Numbered from the stretch's first letter, positions 1 through 8,599 are shown. The stretch is DNA of 64,000 bases from an uncultured Bacteroidales bacterium (GCA_905233445.1 CAJOEP010000014.1:1-64000); one strand, 5' to 3'. A program made the numbers and translations. Notes: generated by a model from the sequence alone, not told the origin.

Positions 1-1124
1 GGGGAATGCACATAGTGGGCAAATGCTTGGGCGAGAGAAGCACGCAATGAAGCGGTCTGGATTCCGAGGGTTCCCTTTGGGATGCGGAATCCAGAACCGC
101 GAAATGGAGTGCTGAAAGGAGCCGAAGCTTTTGCCTTGGAGCCGAGACCATCAATCGAAGCCGAGAACCAAGAAAAAAAAGAAAACGTTGTGTTACTACG
201 AAGCGGCTTGAGCTTGATGACAGCCGAGGGTTCCCGCTGGGAGACGGCTGCCTTCAAGCTGATGCCGCGGCAAGGTGTAGAAGCCGTAAACAAACAAGTG
301 CCTAGAAACCAAGACGTGGAAGAACGGAAAACGTGACAATGGGCAAGGGAGGGAAGTGAAACGACTGGACGCAGCGCAAGCGAGGTCGCTCTGCGCACGC
401 CGCCGGAATGAAATGGAGGCGCCCGAAGCAAAAACGACAGTTTTTTGCTGAGGGGTGCGCGCGACGCGCGTGCGGGGTGGCAGCAGCTGGGAGGTGGCAC
501 GGAGGCGGTTTTTTCAACGATAACACGAAACGGATGGCACAACAATTGAGACTTGTAGAAGCAAACAATGCGAGACGGAATGAAAACCGCTGAGTAGCCC
601 CCAGCTGAAAGCTTGTCTTTTTTAACGGCGCTATGCCTTGAATTGTGCAGTGACTCTCAACGAAGACGAAAACGATTGAATTTGCAGTTGCATTATTTAA
701 TCGCCGGAAAAAAGACAAGCCTGCCACCCCGCTGGGCGGCGCGCTTTAACACAAGGGGCTGGCGGCGGGATTTGGATGCAGGGACATTGAATTGTGCAGT
801 TGCATTCAAAGGAGCAGAGACGTTTGAATTTTACGAAAACCCCGCCGAGAGGCAGCCCCGAGCGAGCGACCAAGCTGCCGCCTAAAAGCCTTTTTGAAGT
901 GCGTTCAATTTACCCGGGAACATGGTAGCGGGTTATAAACACGAAGCGGGGTTCCCCATGCAAGGGCTGGGCAAAAAAATACTACCTGAAGAGAAGCGAA
1001 AGGTGGAGATTTTTTTAGACCAGCTTGCGAAGCCCTTGCAGGGGGCAAAAAGGCTTTTAAGGCAGCGCGGAAGCGAACACCGCTTTCCCGCCTACACACT
1101 CAAAAATAAGGAGACATAGTGTGA
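1..1124 (+). ncRNA. Candidate large structured RNA (3' part), no credible protein gene
   Basis: This 1.1-kb stretch is visibly richer in G+C than the genes that follow and is purine-rich on the + strand. Its short open frames have odd composition and resemble no family I know. Hairpins recur throughout: ggattccg/cggaatcc (59-66/85-92), agcttga/tcaagct enclosing cagccg/cggctg (211-259), a two-part stem gcgca-agcga/tcgct-tgcgc (374-396), an extended stem ending gcgg-aagcg/cgctt-cccgc near 1062-1092, and cacact/agtgtg (1095-1100/1118-1123). Dense hairpins joined by A-rich linkers fit a large non-coding RNA such as the ornate phage or rumen RNAs, but I cannot assign a family. The strand is inferred from the A-rich linkers. 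The 5' end lies outside the window. Confidence 0.35.
59..259 (+). repeat. Two copies of a hairpin with a shared gagggttccc..tggga core
   Basis: Copy 1 (59-92) and copy 2 (211-259) share the core CGAGGGTTCCC-nn-TGGGA. Each core is enclosed by its own, different complementary arms (ggattccg/cggaatcc and cagccg/cggctg). Conserved loops with covarying arms are what a repeated RNA module would show. Confidence 0.4.
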
Positions 1125-1209
1125 GGATTAGAATCATTAAATAATTGTTTTTGCAACAACATTAGCTGTCACAAATAAAAGTATACCGCTCATGGGCTAT
1201 CAAGAGAGT

Positions 1210-2142
1210 TTACATTCTGCTTCTAGGATGATGATTTGTCAATATTTCACGTTGTCTGTAAGGATTGACATGAAGATAAATTTGTGTTGTTGCGATGGAA
1301 CTGTGACCTAGTATGTGTTGAATGTTTGCAATGTCGACGTTTTCCTCAAGAAGTAATGTGGCAAATGTGTGGCGGAAAGTATGTGGTGTGACATGTTTTT
1401 CGATCTTACACTTTTGTGCCAGCCGATGAACCAACAACCTTACAGTTTGAGGACCAAGTTTTCGCCCGATTCGGCTGGTGAAGAAACCGTCGTCCGGACA
1501 ATCTGACGATTTGCGCACATCAACCCATTTTTTCAGAGATTTCATGATTACAGGCAAACAGATGTCGACAATTCGTTCCTTGTTGCCTTTCCCGATGATT
1601 CGCACTTGTCCGTGATCAAGATCAATATCACGATTCTTAAGACCACACAATTCTCCAATTCTCATACCAGATCCAAACAATAGTTCAATAATCGCTTTGT
1701 CGCGAACTGCAAAAAACCGTTGGGTATCGTTGTTTATAGAAGATATTTCAATATCAAGCATTCTTATGATTTTTTGTATCTCTTCTTTTGTCATAACAAC
1801 AGGCAATCTAACGGGTGGCTTTAAGCGGATGTGCAAGCTTCGCAGGGGATTGTTGAACCACTCACATTCAACTTCCAAATAATTCATGAAAGCATTTAGT
1901 GATGCAATCTTTCTCTTGATTGTTTTATAGCGATAACTTGACAACGAAGCGATCCATAGTTTCAGATAATCGCGTGTAACATCACACAATTTAGCATCAA
2001 TTTGCAAATCAGCAGTAAATTGTTCTATATCAAAACGATAAGCTTTGATAGTTTTTTCGTCCAGTTTCCTCTCAAAGCGGCAGTAGCTAAGAAAACTTTC
2101 TAAAGACGCTGCAATAGTAATTTGTTTTATGTTTTCTGTCAT
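1210..2142 (-). CDS. Tyrosine recombinase, XerC/XerD-like (310 aa)
   Basis: Site-specific recombinase of the phage-integrase/tyrosine recombinase family. An N-terminal SAM-like core-binding domain (about residues 10-95) precedes a catalytic domain with the Arg of GSGMRIGEL, the Lys of IIGKGNKER, the HTFRHTF box, the GHSS His/Gly and the nucleophile Tyr in QIYLHV. Its size is typical of XerC/D and of the invertases that flip DNA segments in Bacteroidales; it lacks the extra arm-binding domain of large integrases. Its start codon lies only 40 bp from one arm of a 22-bp inverted repeat that brackets the adjacent Thoeris genes, so it is the obvious candidate for inverting them. Integrase activity for an element lying to the left is the alternative. 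Confidence 0.9.
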   Translation of the reverse strand: MTENIKQITIAASLESFLSYCRFERKLDEKTIKAYRFDIEQFTADLQIDAKLCDVTRDYLKLWIASLSSYRYKTIKRKIASLNAFMNYLEVECEWFNNPLRSLHIRLKPPVRLPVVMTKEEIQKIIRMLDIEISSINNDTQRFFAVRDKAIIELLFGSGMRIGELCGLKNRDIDLDHGQVRIIGKGNKERIVDICLPVIMKSLKKWVDVRKSSDCPDDGFFTSRIGRKLGPQTVRLLVHRLAQKCKIEKHVTPHTFRHTFATLLLEENVDIANIQHILGHSSIATTQIYLHVNPYRQREILTNHHPRSRM

Positions 2143-2182
2143 AAGTCGTTTTTATGGCAATATACAAAATAGTAAGAAACAT

Positions 2183-2204
2183 ATTAGCGATAATAACAGA
2201 TTAT
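2183..2204 (+). repeat. Left arm of 22-bp perfect inverted repeat flanking thsA/thsB
   Basis: Begins attagcgataataaca and ends two bases before the thsA ATG at 2206. It is identical to the reverse complement of 4358-4379. Flanking bases on the outer side of the two arms do not match, so the repeat is sharply bounded, as expected for a recombination site. Confidence 0.85.
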
Positions 2205-2205
2205 C

Positions 2206-3663
2206 ATGACAAAAATAACGGATAAGCTACTGAAAGATACAAAAGACAAAATGCCACAAGCGTTAACTAACATTGCTCAAAGAATAATAAACAATGAGTG
2301 CTCTTTGTTTGTTGGTGCTGGATTGTCCATAAACTCCAACTTACCTTCATGGCATCAATTATTAAAGCCTTGTGCGGATGAACTAGGCATTAAAATTGAG
2401 TCAAAATCTGATTTATTATCATTGGCACAGTTTTATGCAAATCGTAAATCCGAAAGCGAACTAAAAAGAATTGTTAACGAGCAGATTGATTTATTGGTAA
2501 AAACCACGCCACAGCACAAAGCTTTAGTTAGCGCTGGTTTTAATAGTATTTGGACTACAAATTATGACCAATTAATAGAGCAGAGTCTGCAAAATGTTAA
2601 CATTGCATATAACACAGTGGCATCTGACTATGATTTGGCAACTGTTTCATACGAAGGACGAGTTAATGTATATAAAATCAATGGAGACATTGGTAAACGA
2701 GATACCATGGTTATAACACAAAACGATATTGAACGATATGAAAGAACTCATCATTTGCTATTGACATTTTTAAAGAAAGAACTAATTTCTAATACTTTTT
2801 TCTTTGTTGGTTATAGTTTTACCGACAGAATTGTTTTAAATTGTCTTTGTGATATCAGAGAGTATCTTCATCTTTCAACGGCATATACTACACATTATGC
2901 ATTAATGGTAGTTAACGGAAAGGAAGATTATAGAACTTTATATTTTGCACAAGATCTAAAGCAACGATATGGAATAGAGTGTTTATTCGTTAATAAAAAA
3001 GACATCTCTTATGTAATAGAAATGCTTTGGAAACAAATCCGGCACAAGAAAGTGTTTATATCTGGTGCATATTATTCGTTAACAGAAAAAGAAGAACATT
3101 TTGCAGATGCATTATCTAAAAGTCTTGTTAATGGATTATATGAGAACAAATATCGTATTTCTACTGGAATAGGCAAACGTCTAGGGGCATTTATTACAGG
3201 ATATGCTAATCAATATTTAATAACTAAAGGAATATCAAATATTAGCAAGCACTTGTCAATGAGGCCTTTTCCTTTTCATCTAAACTTAGATGAAGAAAAA
3301 ATGCATCAATATAGAACTTTCATGGAACATGATTGTGAAGCTGCTATCTTCATGTTTGGTCGTAGCGAAACAACCGAAAAAGAAGGTTCATATAATATGA
3401 CTGGACATTATAGTCGTGGCGTATATCAAGAGTTTAAAATTGCCCTGGAATTGGGATGTGTTATAATTCCTATTGGAGCTACGGGCTACGAAGCAAAAGT
3501 TATATGGGATGAAGTCAAAAAAAACATTAATAATTATCCATATCTGTCAAAAAAAGTAGATATCCTTGGAATTAGTAAAGACGCAGATTTATTGACGAAA
3601 ACTGTTATATCAGTTTTAAATGAAAGTTCCAAACATAATAGAGTTTATCATAAGAAGAATTGA
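2206..3663 (+). CDS. thsA: ThsA: SIR2-SLOG NADase effector of a Thoeris system (485 aa)
   Basis: Thoeris effector: on phage infection the TIR partner makes a cyclic ADP-ribose signal that binds the SLOG domain and switches on NAD+ breakdown. The N-terminal SIR2-like domain shows FVGAGLS (residues 35-41) and TTNYD (117-121, with the NAD-site Asn). The C-terminal SLOG/STALD domain has KVFISGAYYS, a TGIGKRLGAFITGY segment and GVYQEFKIALELGC. Where SIR2 enzymes usually have the catalytic His (KxHGD), this protein reads KINGD with Asn159, so activity should be checked. The 3' end overlaps convergent thsB by 48 nt. The ATG follows the left inverted repeat directly. Family assignment rests on domain order, length and the adjacent TIR gene. 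Confidence 0.88.
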   Translation: MTKITDKLLKDTKDKMPQALTNIAQRIINNECSLFVGAGLSINSNLPSWHQLLKPCADELGIKIESKSDLLSLAQFYANRKSESELKRIVNEQIDLLVKTTPQHKALVSAGFNSIWTTNYDQLIEQSLQNVNIAYNTVASDYDLATVSYEGRVNVYKINGDIGKRDTMVITQNDIERYERTHHLLLTFLKKELISNTFFFVGYSFTDRIVLNCLCDIREYLHLSTAYTTHYALMVVNGKEDYRTLYFAQDLKQRYGIECLFVNKKDISYVIEMLWKQIRHKKVFISGAYYSLTEKEEHFADALSKSLVNGLYENKYRISTGIGKRLGAFITGYANQYLITKGISNISKHLSMRPFPFHLNLDEEKMHQYRTFMEHDCEAAIFMFGRSETTEKEGSYNMTGHYSRGVYQEFKIALELGCVIIPIGATGYEAKVIWDEVKKNINNYPYLSKKVDILGISKDADLLTKTVISVLNESSKHNRVYHKKN

Positions 3664-4359
3664 TCGTTCCATAATTAGCATTTCTCTTTTTTCTGTAGGA
3701 AGAGATAGTTTTGTGTTATCGAATAAATGTTGAACCCCTTTGTAATAGTAGGGAGGGATGCTATTTATGTCGTAATGTATAGTTAGATATATGTATGCTG
3801 CGAATAGCATAGATAGTCTGGCATTATAATTGCCAACATAAATTTCCATATATGATTTTATGATACTGACCAAAAATGAATGCATTTGCACTTGATTGTA
3901 TTTTATAGTATAGTCTGGCAAACTTCGGATGGGATATTTAGATAATTCATCTAATAGAATCTTGCATACAATATGATTGCATGTGCTTACTGTATCAATC
4001 CCATCAGTAAGTTCTTTATAGACTAATTTTGTCATCCACAAATATTTATCCTGTAGTGATTCAATATGTATGTTATAAAAAATCGGGAAAACGACCATCT
4101 GACATTTCTCGTATTTTTCTTTAATCAAATCAATTTCCTCATTTGCACACTTTGATATTATAGAATTAGGACTTAAGACTATTATGGCATAATTACAATT
4201 ACCAACACCTTCAACAAAGTTTTTATGATTTCTTTGATCGCCCATCAACATTTCTCTTCTGTCATACCATATTGGTATGCAATAATTATCTAAATGATAT
4301 AGTATTGATTCAACAATCGAATGTCTATCATTACTTGAAAAACAAAAGAATAGTTTCAT
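3616..4359 (-). CDS. thsB: ThsB: TIR-domain sensor of a Thoeris system (247 aa)
   Basis: The TIR domain spans about residues 1-120. It starts KLFFCFSSNDR, has IWYDRREMLMGDQ, and carries the catalytic Glu in CANEEIDL (residues 71-78), the region that corresponds to the SxWCxxE motif. In Thoeris, ThsB senses phage and converts NAD+ into the nucleotide signal that activates ThsA. The C-terminal half is alpha-helical and not recognisable. The gene is convergent with thsA, unlike the usual co-directional thsB-thsA order. Its ATG begins directly after the right arm of the inverted repeat, and a good -7 box lies about 70 bp upstream (4429-4436). Confidence 0.85.
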   Translation of the reverse strand: MKLFFCFSSNDRHSIVESILYHLDNYCIPIWYDRREMLMGDQRNHKNFVEGVGNCNYAIIVLSPNSIISKCANEEIDLIKEKYEKCQMVVFPIFYNIHIESLQDKYLWMTKLVYKELTDGIDTVSTCNHIVCKILLDELSKYPIRSLPDYTIKYNQVQMHSFLVSIIKSYMEIYVGNYNARLSMLFAAYIYLTIHYDINSIPPYYYKGVQHLFDNTKLSLPTEKREMLIMERSILLMINSIMFGTFI

Positions 4360-4379
4360 AATCTGTTATTATCGCTAAT
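4358..4379 (-). repeat. Right arm of 22-bp perfect inverted repeat
   Basis: Reverse complement of 2183-2204 over 22 bases. Its inner end overlaps the first two bases of the thsB start codon. The two arms enclose a 2.2-kb segment containing only thsA and thsB. Confidence 0.85.
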
Positions 4380-4398
4380 TAAACAATCAAAAATTATT

Positions 4399-4436
4399 CG
4401 ACAATAGCATCATTATTGTCGTCAAGTGCAAAAATA
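4399..4436 (-). promoter_or_regulatory. Promoter -7 box and start-site hairpin reading into the right repeat
   Basis: On the minus strand the box TATTTTTG (4436-4429) matches the Bacteroidota -7 consensus TAnnTTTG. An imperfect -33 (TTTC) lies 18 nt further upstream. An 8-bp inverted repeat, cgacaata/tattgtcg (4399-4406/4414-4421), sits at the predicted transcript start and could be an operator or a leader hairpin. The promoter is outside the invertible segment and reads into it, so whichever gene lies at this end would be transcribed. The rest of 4437-4684 holds nothing I recognise. Confidence 0.5.
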
Positions 4437-4684
4437 GTAAAAATGCATTAAGTAGAAAGAAAAATCATTGAAACGTAGTTGTTTTCAATTTGACAATAAT
4501 TTATTGGACAAATAATGTCGATATACCCCCTCAGGTTATGGCTGATAAATTACGACGGAGAGTAATTTGGGGAAACGGAGGAAATGGGGAAAATTTTGTG
4601 GGTTTGATGGCGCTAATGGGAAGATTGGTGTTGTGATGCATCAATGAATTGATATGCTATTTAAAGCAGATGGCAAATATTGAT

Positions 4685-5329
4685 TTACATTTCCTCAAAA
4701 ATCGCATCCAAAGTCCTGTCGTCGGACTCAAAACCGAGCTGACTCTTTATTTTCTGTTTCCTTTTGAAGATTGCACTATCTGAAACGCAATAAATCTCCG
4801 ACAGTTCCAACGTTGAAAGGCGTGATTTCACTAAACAGCAAAACTGTAAATCTTTAGCGGAGATTTCATAGTTATTCAGATACTCGACGAGTGTCGGGAA
4901 AACTTCTGAAACGGCATCGCACAACTCGTTAATCTCATGTTCTTCAACAACTTCAAGATTGGGTTTTCTGACTGTTGAGAAATAGCCTTTCTGACAAAAC
5001 TTTTTATATATGTCCTTGTGTTTCAGTAGCTCATATCTCAACGAGTCATCCTGTCCGACAGGTTTCGCTTTCTTATCGTTGCCGCGATGTCTTTTCAAAA
5101 TATATCTTATAACAAAAACTCCGGCAATAGCAACTGCAAGCGCAACTCCCAACCACAAAAAAATGTGACTGTTATGGCTGTCGTTTCCTTCAGCCACTGT
5201 CGCCTCATCCGACACAATTGCTATTCTATAATTCGCACCGCCTGTCTCATGATCATAAGTTGATGCAATTTCCACAGGCTCATCTGCCAGTTGAATAACT
5301 ATTCCTTTTCTGATAGTGTCAGTTTCCAT
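4685..5329 (-). CDS. Single-pass membrane regulator with C-terminal HTH (214 aa)
   Basis: A short N-terminal region is followed by one transmembrane helix (about residues 53-77, IFLWLGVALAVAIAGVFVIR), a charged linker and a C-terminal domain with the pattern of the LuxR-like HTH found at the end of Bacteroidales membrane regulators (STLELSEIYCVSDSAIFKRK). The same domain ends the 568-aa protein at 23297-25003. It probably binds DNA from the inner membrane. A -7 box TACCTTTG (5347-5340) lies just upstream of the ATG, giving a very short leader. The target is unknown. Confidence 0.6.
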   Translation of the reverse strand: METDTIRKGIVIQLADEPVEIASTYDHETGGANYRIAIVSDEATVAEGNDSHNSHIFLWLGVALAVAIAGVFVIRYILKRHRGNDKKAKPVGQDDSLRYELLKHKDIYKKFCQKGYFSTVRKPNLEVVEEHEINELCDAVSEVFPTLVEYLNNYEISAKDLQFCCLVKSRLSTLELSEIYCVSDSAIFKRKQKIKSQLGFESDDRTLDAIFEEM

Positions 5330-5538
5330 GTTTTTTTTGCAAAGGTAGTTAATTTTTTTCCAACCTTATATATTTGTAATTAGTTGTATTTCAATCATTT
5401 ATAAAAACTAATATTGGTATTAATTCCAGTAATTTTCCAGTGCATTTCCATAGTTTTCAGTAATCATTTAAGCAATTTTGCACTTGACAGCGGATGCCGA
5501 AAAGCTAAAAGAGTAGGCGCAAATAAAAATTTTATACT

Positions 5539-5883
5539 ATGTTCAAATTCAAAAAAAGCCTTTTGGCATTAACAGCATTAACATTGTTGTCGGTTTATGT
5601 TTTTGCGAAAAATAACGACACCAATAAAGAGACAGTTGCTCCTAAACAGACAGAGACGCCAAGCACAGACTTTGATGCCCCTGGTACTTATGTTTCTTCA
5701 ACTTATAGTCCTGGCGTTATCACCATCGTATGCCAAGGAAGCGACGGGCTTTGCTTTACAATTCATGGCAAAGAACTAGTAATCTGTACTAGAACAGGGA
5801 CAACTGAGACATACAATGTCACCAGTGTCCATCAAATCAATGGAAAAGGAGATAACACGGAGTATATAATAGGAGTCGAATAA
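5539..5883 (+). CDS. Small secreted protein with a CxxxxxxC motif (114 aa)
   Basis: N-terminal signal peptide (KKSLLALTALTLLSVYVFA, residues 5-23), then a Thr/Pro-rich linker and a compact C-terminal part with CQGSDGLC and a third Cys. No family is recognised; the length and layout recall the small exported NVEALA-type proteins of Bacteroidales, but that motif is not visible. It is followed 99 bp later by a lipoprotein gene on the same strand and may share its transcript. Confidence 0.55.
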   Translation: MFKFKKSLLALTALTLLSVYVFAKNNDTNKETVAPKQTETPSTDFDAPGTYVSSTYSPGVITIVCQGSDGLCFTIHGKELVICTRTGTTETYNVTSVHQINGKGDNTEYIIGVE

Positions 5884-5982
5884 TCCTTTGATTTTTATTT
5901 AATAACAATGCCAAAGCAACAATTTAATAATAGAATGATCTAACAATTTAAACAAATTCTTTTAACATTAAAATTTAAAATC

Positions 5983-6690
5983 ATGAAAAAAAACAATGAA
6001 TTTTCATTAGCTGTATTTTTAATAGCTTTAACTATTATTGCTTTTACCATCCAAGGTTGCAAAAAAAATAGTTTGCATGAAACGATAGACAATAATATAG
6101 ACAAAGTCCCTGAAAAGAGTGCATCACATATTATCACACCTATTGTACCAGATTTACCAAGTGTTCTAGACTCTTTAAGTCAATTAAGCAAATTTGAAGA
6201 TTATGATTTCCATAGTTATATAAACAGTATTACTGAAGGTGATGAAACCATATACATAATACCAAACATTTACTTTATAGGATATGATTATCTTTATGTA
6301 ATCTGTGATGACGAAGGGGGTGTCACTGTCTGGTCTTTATATGTTCCAGATGGTGATAAAGGGTTTGAGTATTTTTATCAAAACAACTTATCTTGTGATT
6401 TTTCTTTTTATGATTTCGACACTGGTGATGAAATAGTATCTGGATATGGAAGCTTTTTTGATAACACATTGACTATTACATATTTCAACAATTCGTACTT
6501 TTTCTATGGTGATAGAGAGCAGGTGCCTCCAGGACAAAATCCCGGTGACCCTAAAAGACCTTGGTTATGTGGCATGAGTATGGGTCTGGCTGGTACGATT
6601 TGGTCAGCAGCAGCTGGAATTGCCTCTTTAGGCGCAGGATTTATAGTCAGTCTTTCATTCACAGCACTTACAATTTGGATTTGCGATTAA
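5983..6690 (+). CDS. Lipoprotein with hydrophobic Gly/Ala-rich C-terminal tail (235 aa)
   Basis: The signal sequence ends in a lipobox, TIQGC (Cys26), so the protein should be lipid-anchored. The middle is acidic and aromatic, with many Tyr, Asp and Phe. The last 40 residues form a hydrophobic Gly/Ala/Ser-rich stretch framed by two Cys (CGMSMGLAGTIW ... TALTIWICD). Such a tail resembles the membrane-active part of class II bacteriocins and could insert into a membrane; this is inference only. It is followed 18 bp later by a small three-helix membrane protein, an arrangement often seen for toxin and immunity pairs. Confidence 0.55.
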   Translation: MKKNNEFSLAVFLIALTIIAFTIQGCKKNSLHETIDNNIDKVPEKSASHIITPIVPDLPSVLDSLSQLSKFEDYDFHSYINSITEGDETIYIIPNIYFIGYDYLYVICDDEGGVTVWSLYVPDGDKGFEYFYQNNLSCDFSFYDFDTGDEIVSGYGSFFDNTLTITYFNNSYFFYGDREQVPPGQNPGDPKRPWLCGMSMGLAGTIWSAAAGIASLGAGFIVSLSFTALTIWICD

Positions 6691-6708
6691 TATAACTCGT
6701 TATTTGTC

Positions 6709-6999
6709 ATGAGAAAAATCAAACCACAATATTATATCATTATGCTGATCATCAGTGTCATAATTATGGCTTTTCTTACAGCCATTACTATTGACACTGA
6801 TACAGCATTAAACATCGTATTGGCAGGCTCGGGAGGTACCATTGGTCTAACAATCGGTATCATTATTCGACAGAAGACGGATTTTGGCAAGGAAATTGAT
6901 GCTTTAAGCATCAAGGCTCGACGTCAATTAATCGCTTTTCTTATCGCATGTGCCATATTAACAATTGCAGCAATTGCTTTGATTTTTAAATATCAATAA
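6709..6999 (+). CDS. Small membrane protein, three predicted helices (96 aa)
   Basis: Three hydrophobic helices: residues 8-26 (YYIIMLIISVIIMAFLTAI), 33-52, and 70-94. A basic loop lies between helices 2 and 3. No family is recognised. It is tightly spaced behind the lipoprotein gene at 5983-6690 and its size would suit an immunity or accessory protein for it. Function unknown. Confidence 0.5.
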   Translation: MRKIKPQYYIIMLIISVIIMAFLTAITIDTDTALNIVLAGSGGTIGLTIGIIIRQKTDFGKEIDALSIKARRQLIAFLIACAILTIAAIALIFKYQ

Positions 7000-7080
7000 T
7001 TATGGGAATTGTATTAATAATCGTTTTCATAGTTATATTATATTCGTAATCGGTTGTATAGTTCATTTCATTCGCATTTT

Positions 7081-7174
7081 TGCTAACAATCGACATAACC
7101 AACTGCGCCGTTAGCACTTCTAAATATGTATGTGGCTTTGCGTATATGCTTTAATTTACCAGCAATACGCAAAG
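7081..7174 (+). promoter_or_regulatory. Two consecutive hairpins upstream of the thioredoxin-fold lipoprotein
   Basis: First hairpin: tgctaac/gttagca (7081-7087/7110-7116). Second hairpin: ctttgcgtat-a-tgct pairing with agca-atacgcaaag (7136-7150/7161-7174), 14 bp with one bulge. There is no T tract, so a standard terminator is unlikely. A leader structure or protein-binding site in front of the gene starting at 7199 is more plausible. Confidence 0.4.
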
Positions 7175-7198
7175 TCAAATACATTAACATTACTAATC

Positions 7199-7933
7199 AT
7201 GAAAAAACTCCTGTTATTCTATATTCTCTTAATCTTAATGGCCTGTTCGCATAAGCAAAACATTGAGGTCGTGGTCACCGCCAACACCAACCTGTGCCCG
7301 AACTGCTACAACGAATACCGATTCCTCGACAGCATCGGCGAGGATTGCAAACTGCATCTGCTGTTCCAGACAACAAACCCAAACGAGGCGCAAAAGTTTT
7401 CAGACAAATTCCTGAAAATAAGCCGCAGTTACGACATCGTTTGCGATGATTCGATGTTCGATTCATTGACACACAACATATTTCCATGGCTGTATCTTTA
7501 CAAAGACGGCAAACTTGTTTTTGACGCCGAACTAAATCAAAGCAAAAAATGGATTCCTATTCTAAAAAAGCTTCAAAACGCCGGCTCCTTTGGATTAGTT
7601 ACGGCAAAGTTGCCCGATGATGTGGTTTTGTCGGAACAAAACAGATGTATCTCATTGAATGACAATTATTTAATTATGGATTTCTCCTATCATGAATTGC
7701 ATCTTTTCGATAAAAATTTCAAACACATTTTCAGTCAGAACTTCTCGAAAGCCGATATTGAAAAGCTTTATCTCGATATTTTCGGAGACAAGAAGACTTT
7801 GAGAGAGGTTCGAAGATATTCCGACCAAATTAGGCCGTATATCCCCGATTTCGGCAAGATAAAAATCGATAACGGCTGCGTTTTCCACGACACGCTGTTT
7901 CTGCTGATAAATACTCGACTGTCAGGATTTTGA
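7199..7933 (+). pseudogene. Thioredoxin-fold lipoprotein, N-terminal part of a split beta-propeller gene
   Basis: Start taken at ATG 7199 because it gives a clean lipoprotein signal (MKKLLLFYILLILMAC, lipobox Cys16); the earlier in-frame ATG at 7130 lies in the upstream hairpin region. After the anchor comes a thioredoxin-like domain with CPNC, a CxxC pair that could be redox-active or structural. The C-terminal part (NDNYLIMDFSYHELHLFD) has the repeats of Bacteroidales six-bladed beta-propeller lipoproteins. The frame ends abruptly at a TGA in mid-propeller, and the next frame continues the same fold from 7930. The likely break is near 7900-7912. Read as one interrupted gene of about 460 codons. 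Confidence 0.6.
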
Positions 7934-8577
7934 ACGAGACTGCCATCGTCGGACTGGATAAAAATCTGGAAATCACAGACGTTTATCCTTTGCGCTTCCG
8001 CGACTCGTTGCATTTTAACGATTTCGAAGTCTGTGCCTGGCAGAACTGCATGTTTTTAATCAAAGACTGGGATAATATCGTTTTGGGCGTTTCGCAGAAA
8101 GAAAAAAGCGAGAAACGCATACTATGCCGAATGGAGCGACGCGATGGTGAAATCAGGTTCAAGTCGTTGGTTGACAATGCTTTTATTCCTGAATTTAACG
8201 AAAAACACGGTCTCGGGACAAGTCTTTGTCTTATAAAAATAGACAGCCAGAACGCCTATTTCAATGCTGCGCCGGTAATAACGAATTACGAAAACGGAAA
8301 ACAAATAGATTTACCGTTTTCAAATGAAAATGCTCATTTTGATTTGCGACACGGCATCGCTGAATCCGATTTTATCCTTGCAGACGCCGTTCAAACAACC
8401 GATGGCGGTTTTCTCCTTTCTTATTACTGGAAAAAGGACAGAAAGCTAAGCCTCATTGACGGTTCCGGCAGTATAGCTTGGACTCTTCATCTTCCGAAAG
8501 ACTATGATAAAGTTTATCTGGTTGATGAGGGCTTGATTGTATATATTGATAAAGATGGGGTTGTTTGGGGGTTATAA
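7930..8577 (+). pseudogene. C-terminal part of the split beta-propeller lipoprotein
   Basis: Opens without an ATG; the first possible start is TTG at 7930. In the same frame just upstream the sequence reads YSTVRILNETAIVGLDKNL, a natural continuation of the propeller repeats (compare ELHLFDKNFKH in the first half). No signal peptide. It ends 22 bp before the end of a convergent gene. A real independent gene is unlikely; a one-base frameshift or assembly error explains both halves. Confidence 0.55.
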
Positions 8578-8599
8578 AGTGCTCGGTGTTTTCTTTGTG

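Noticed and set aside
7002-7049. 15-codon hydrophobic frame behind the small membrane protein
   Set aside because: Too short to judge and the spacer is AT-rich; chance is enough to explain it.
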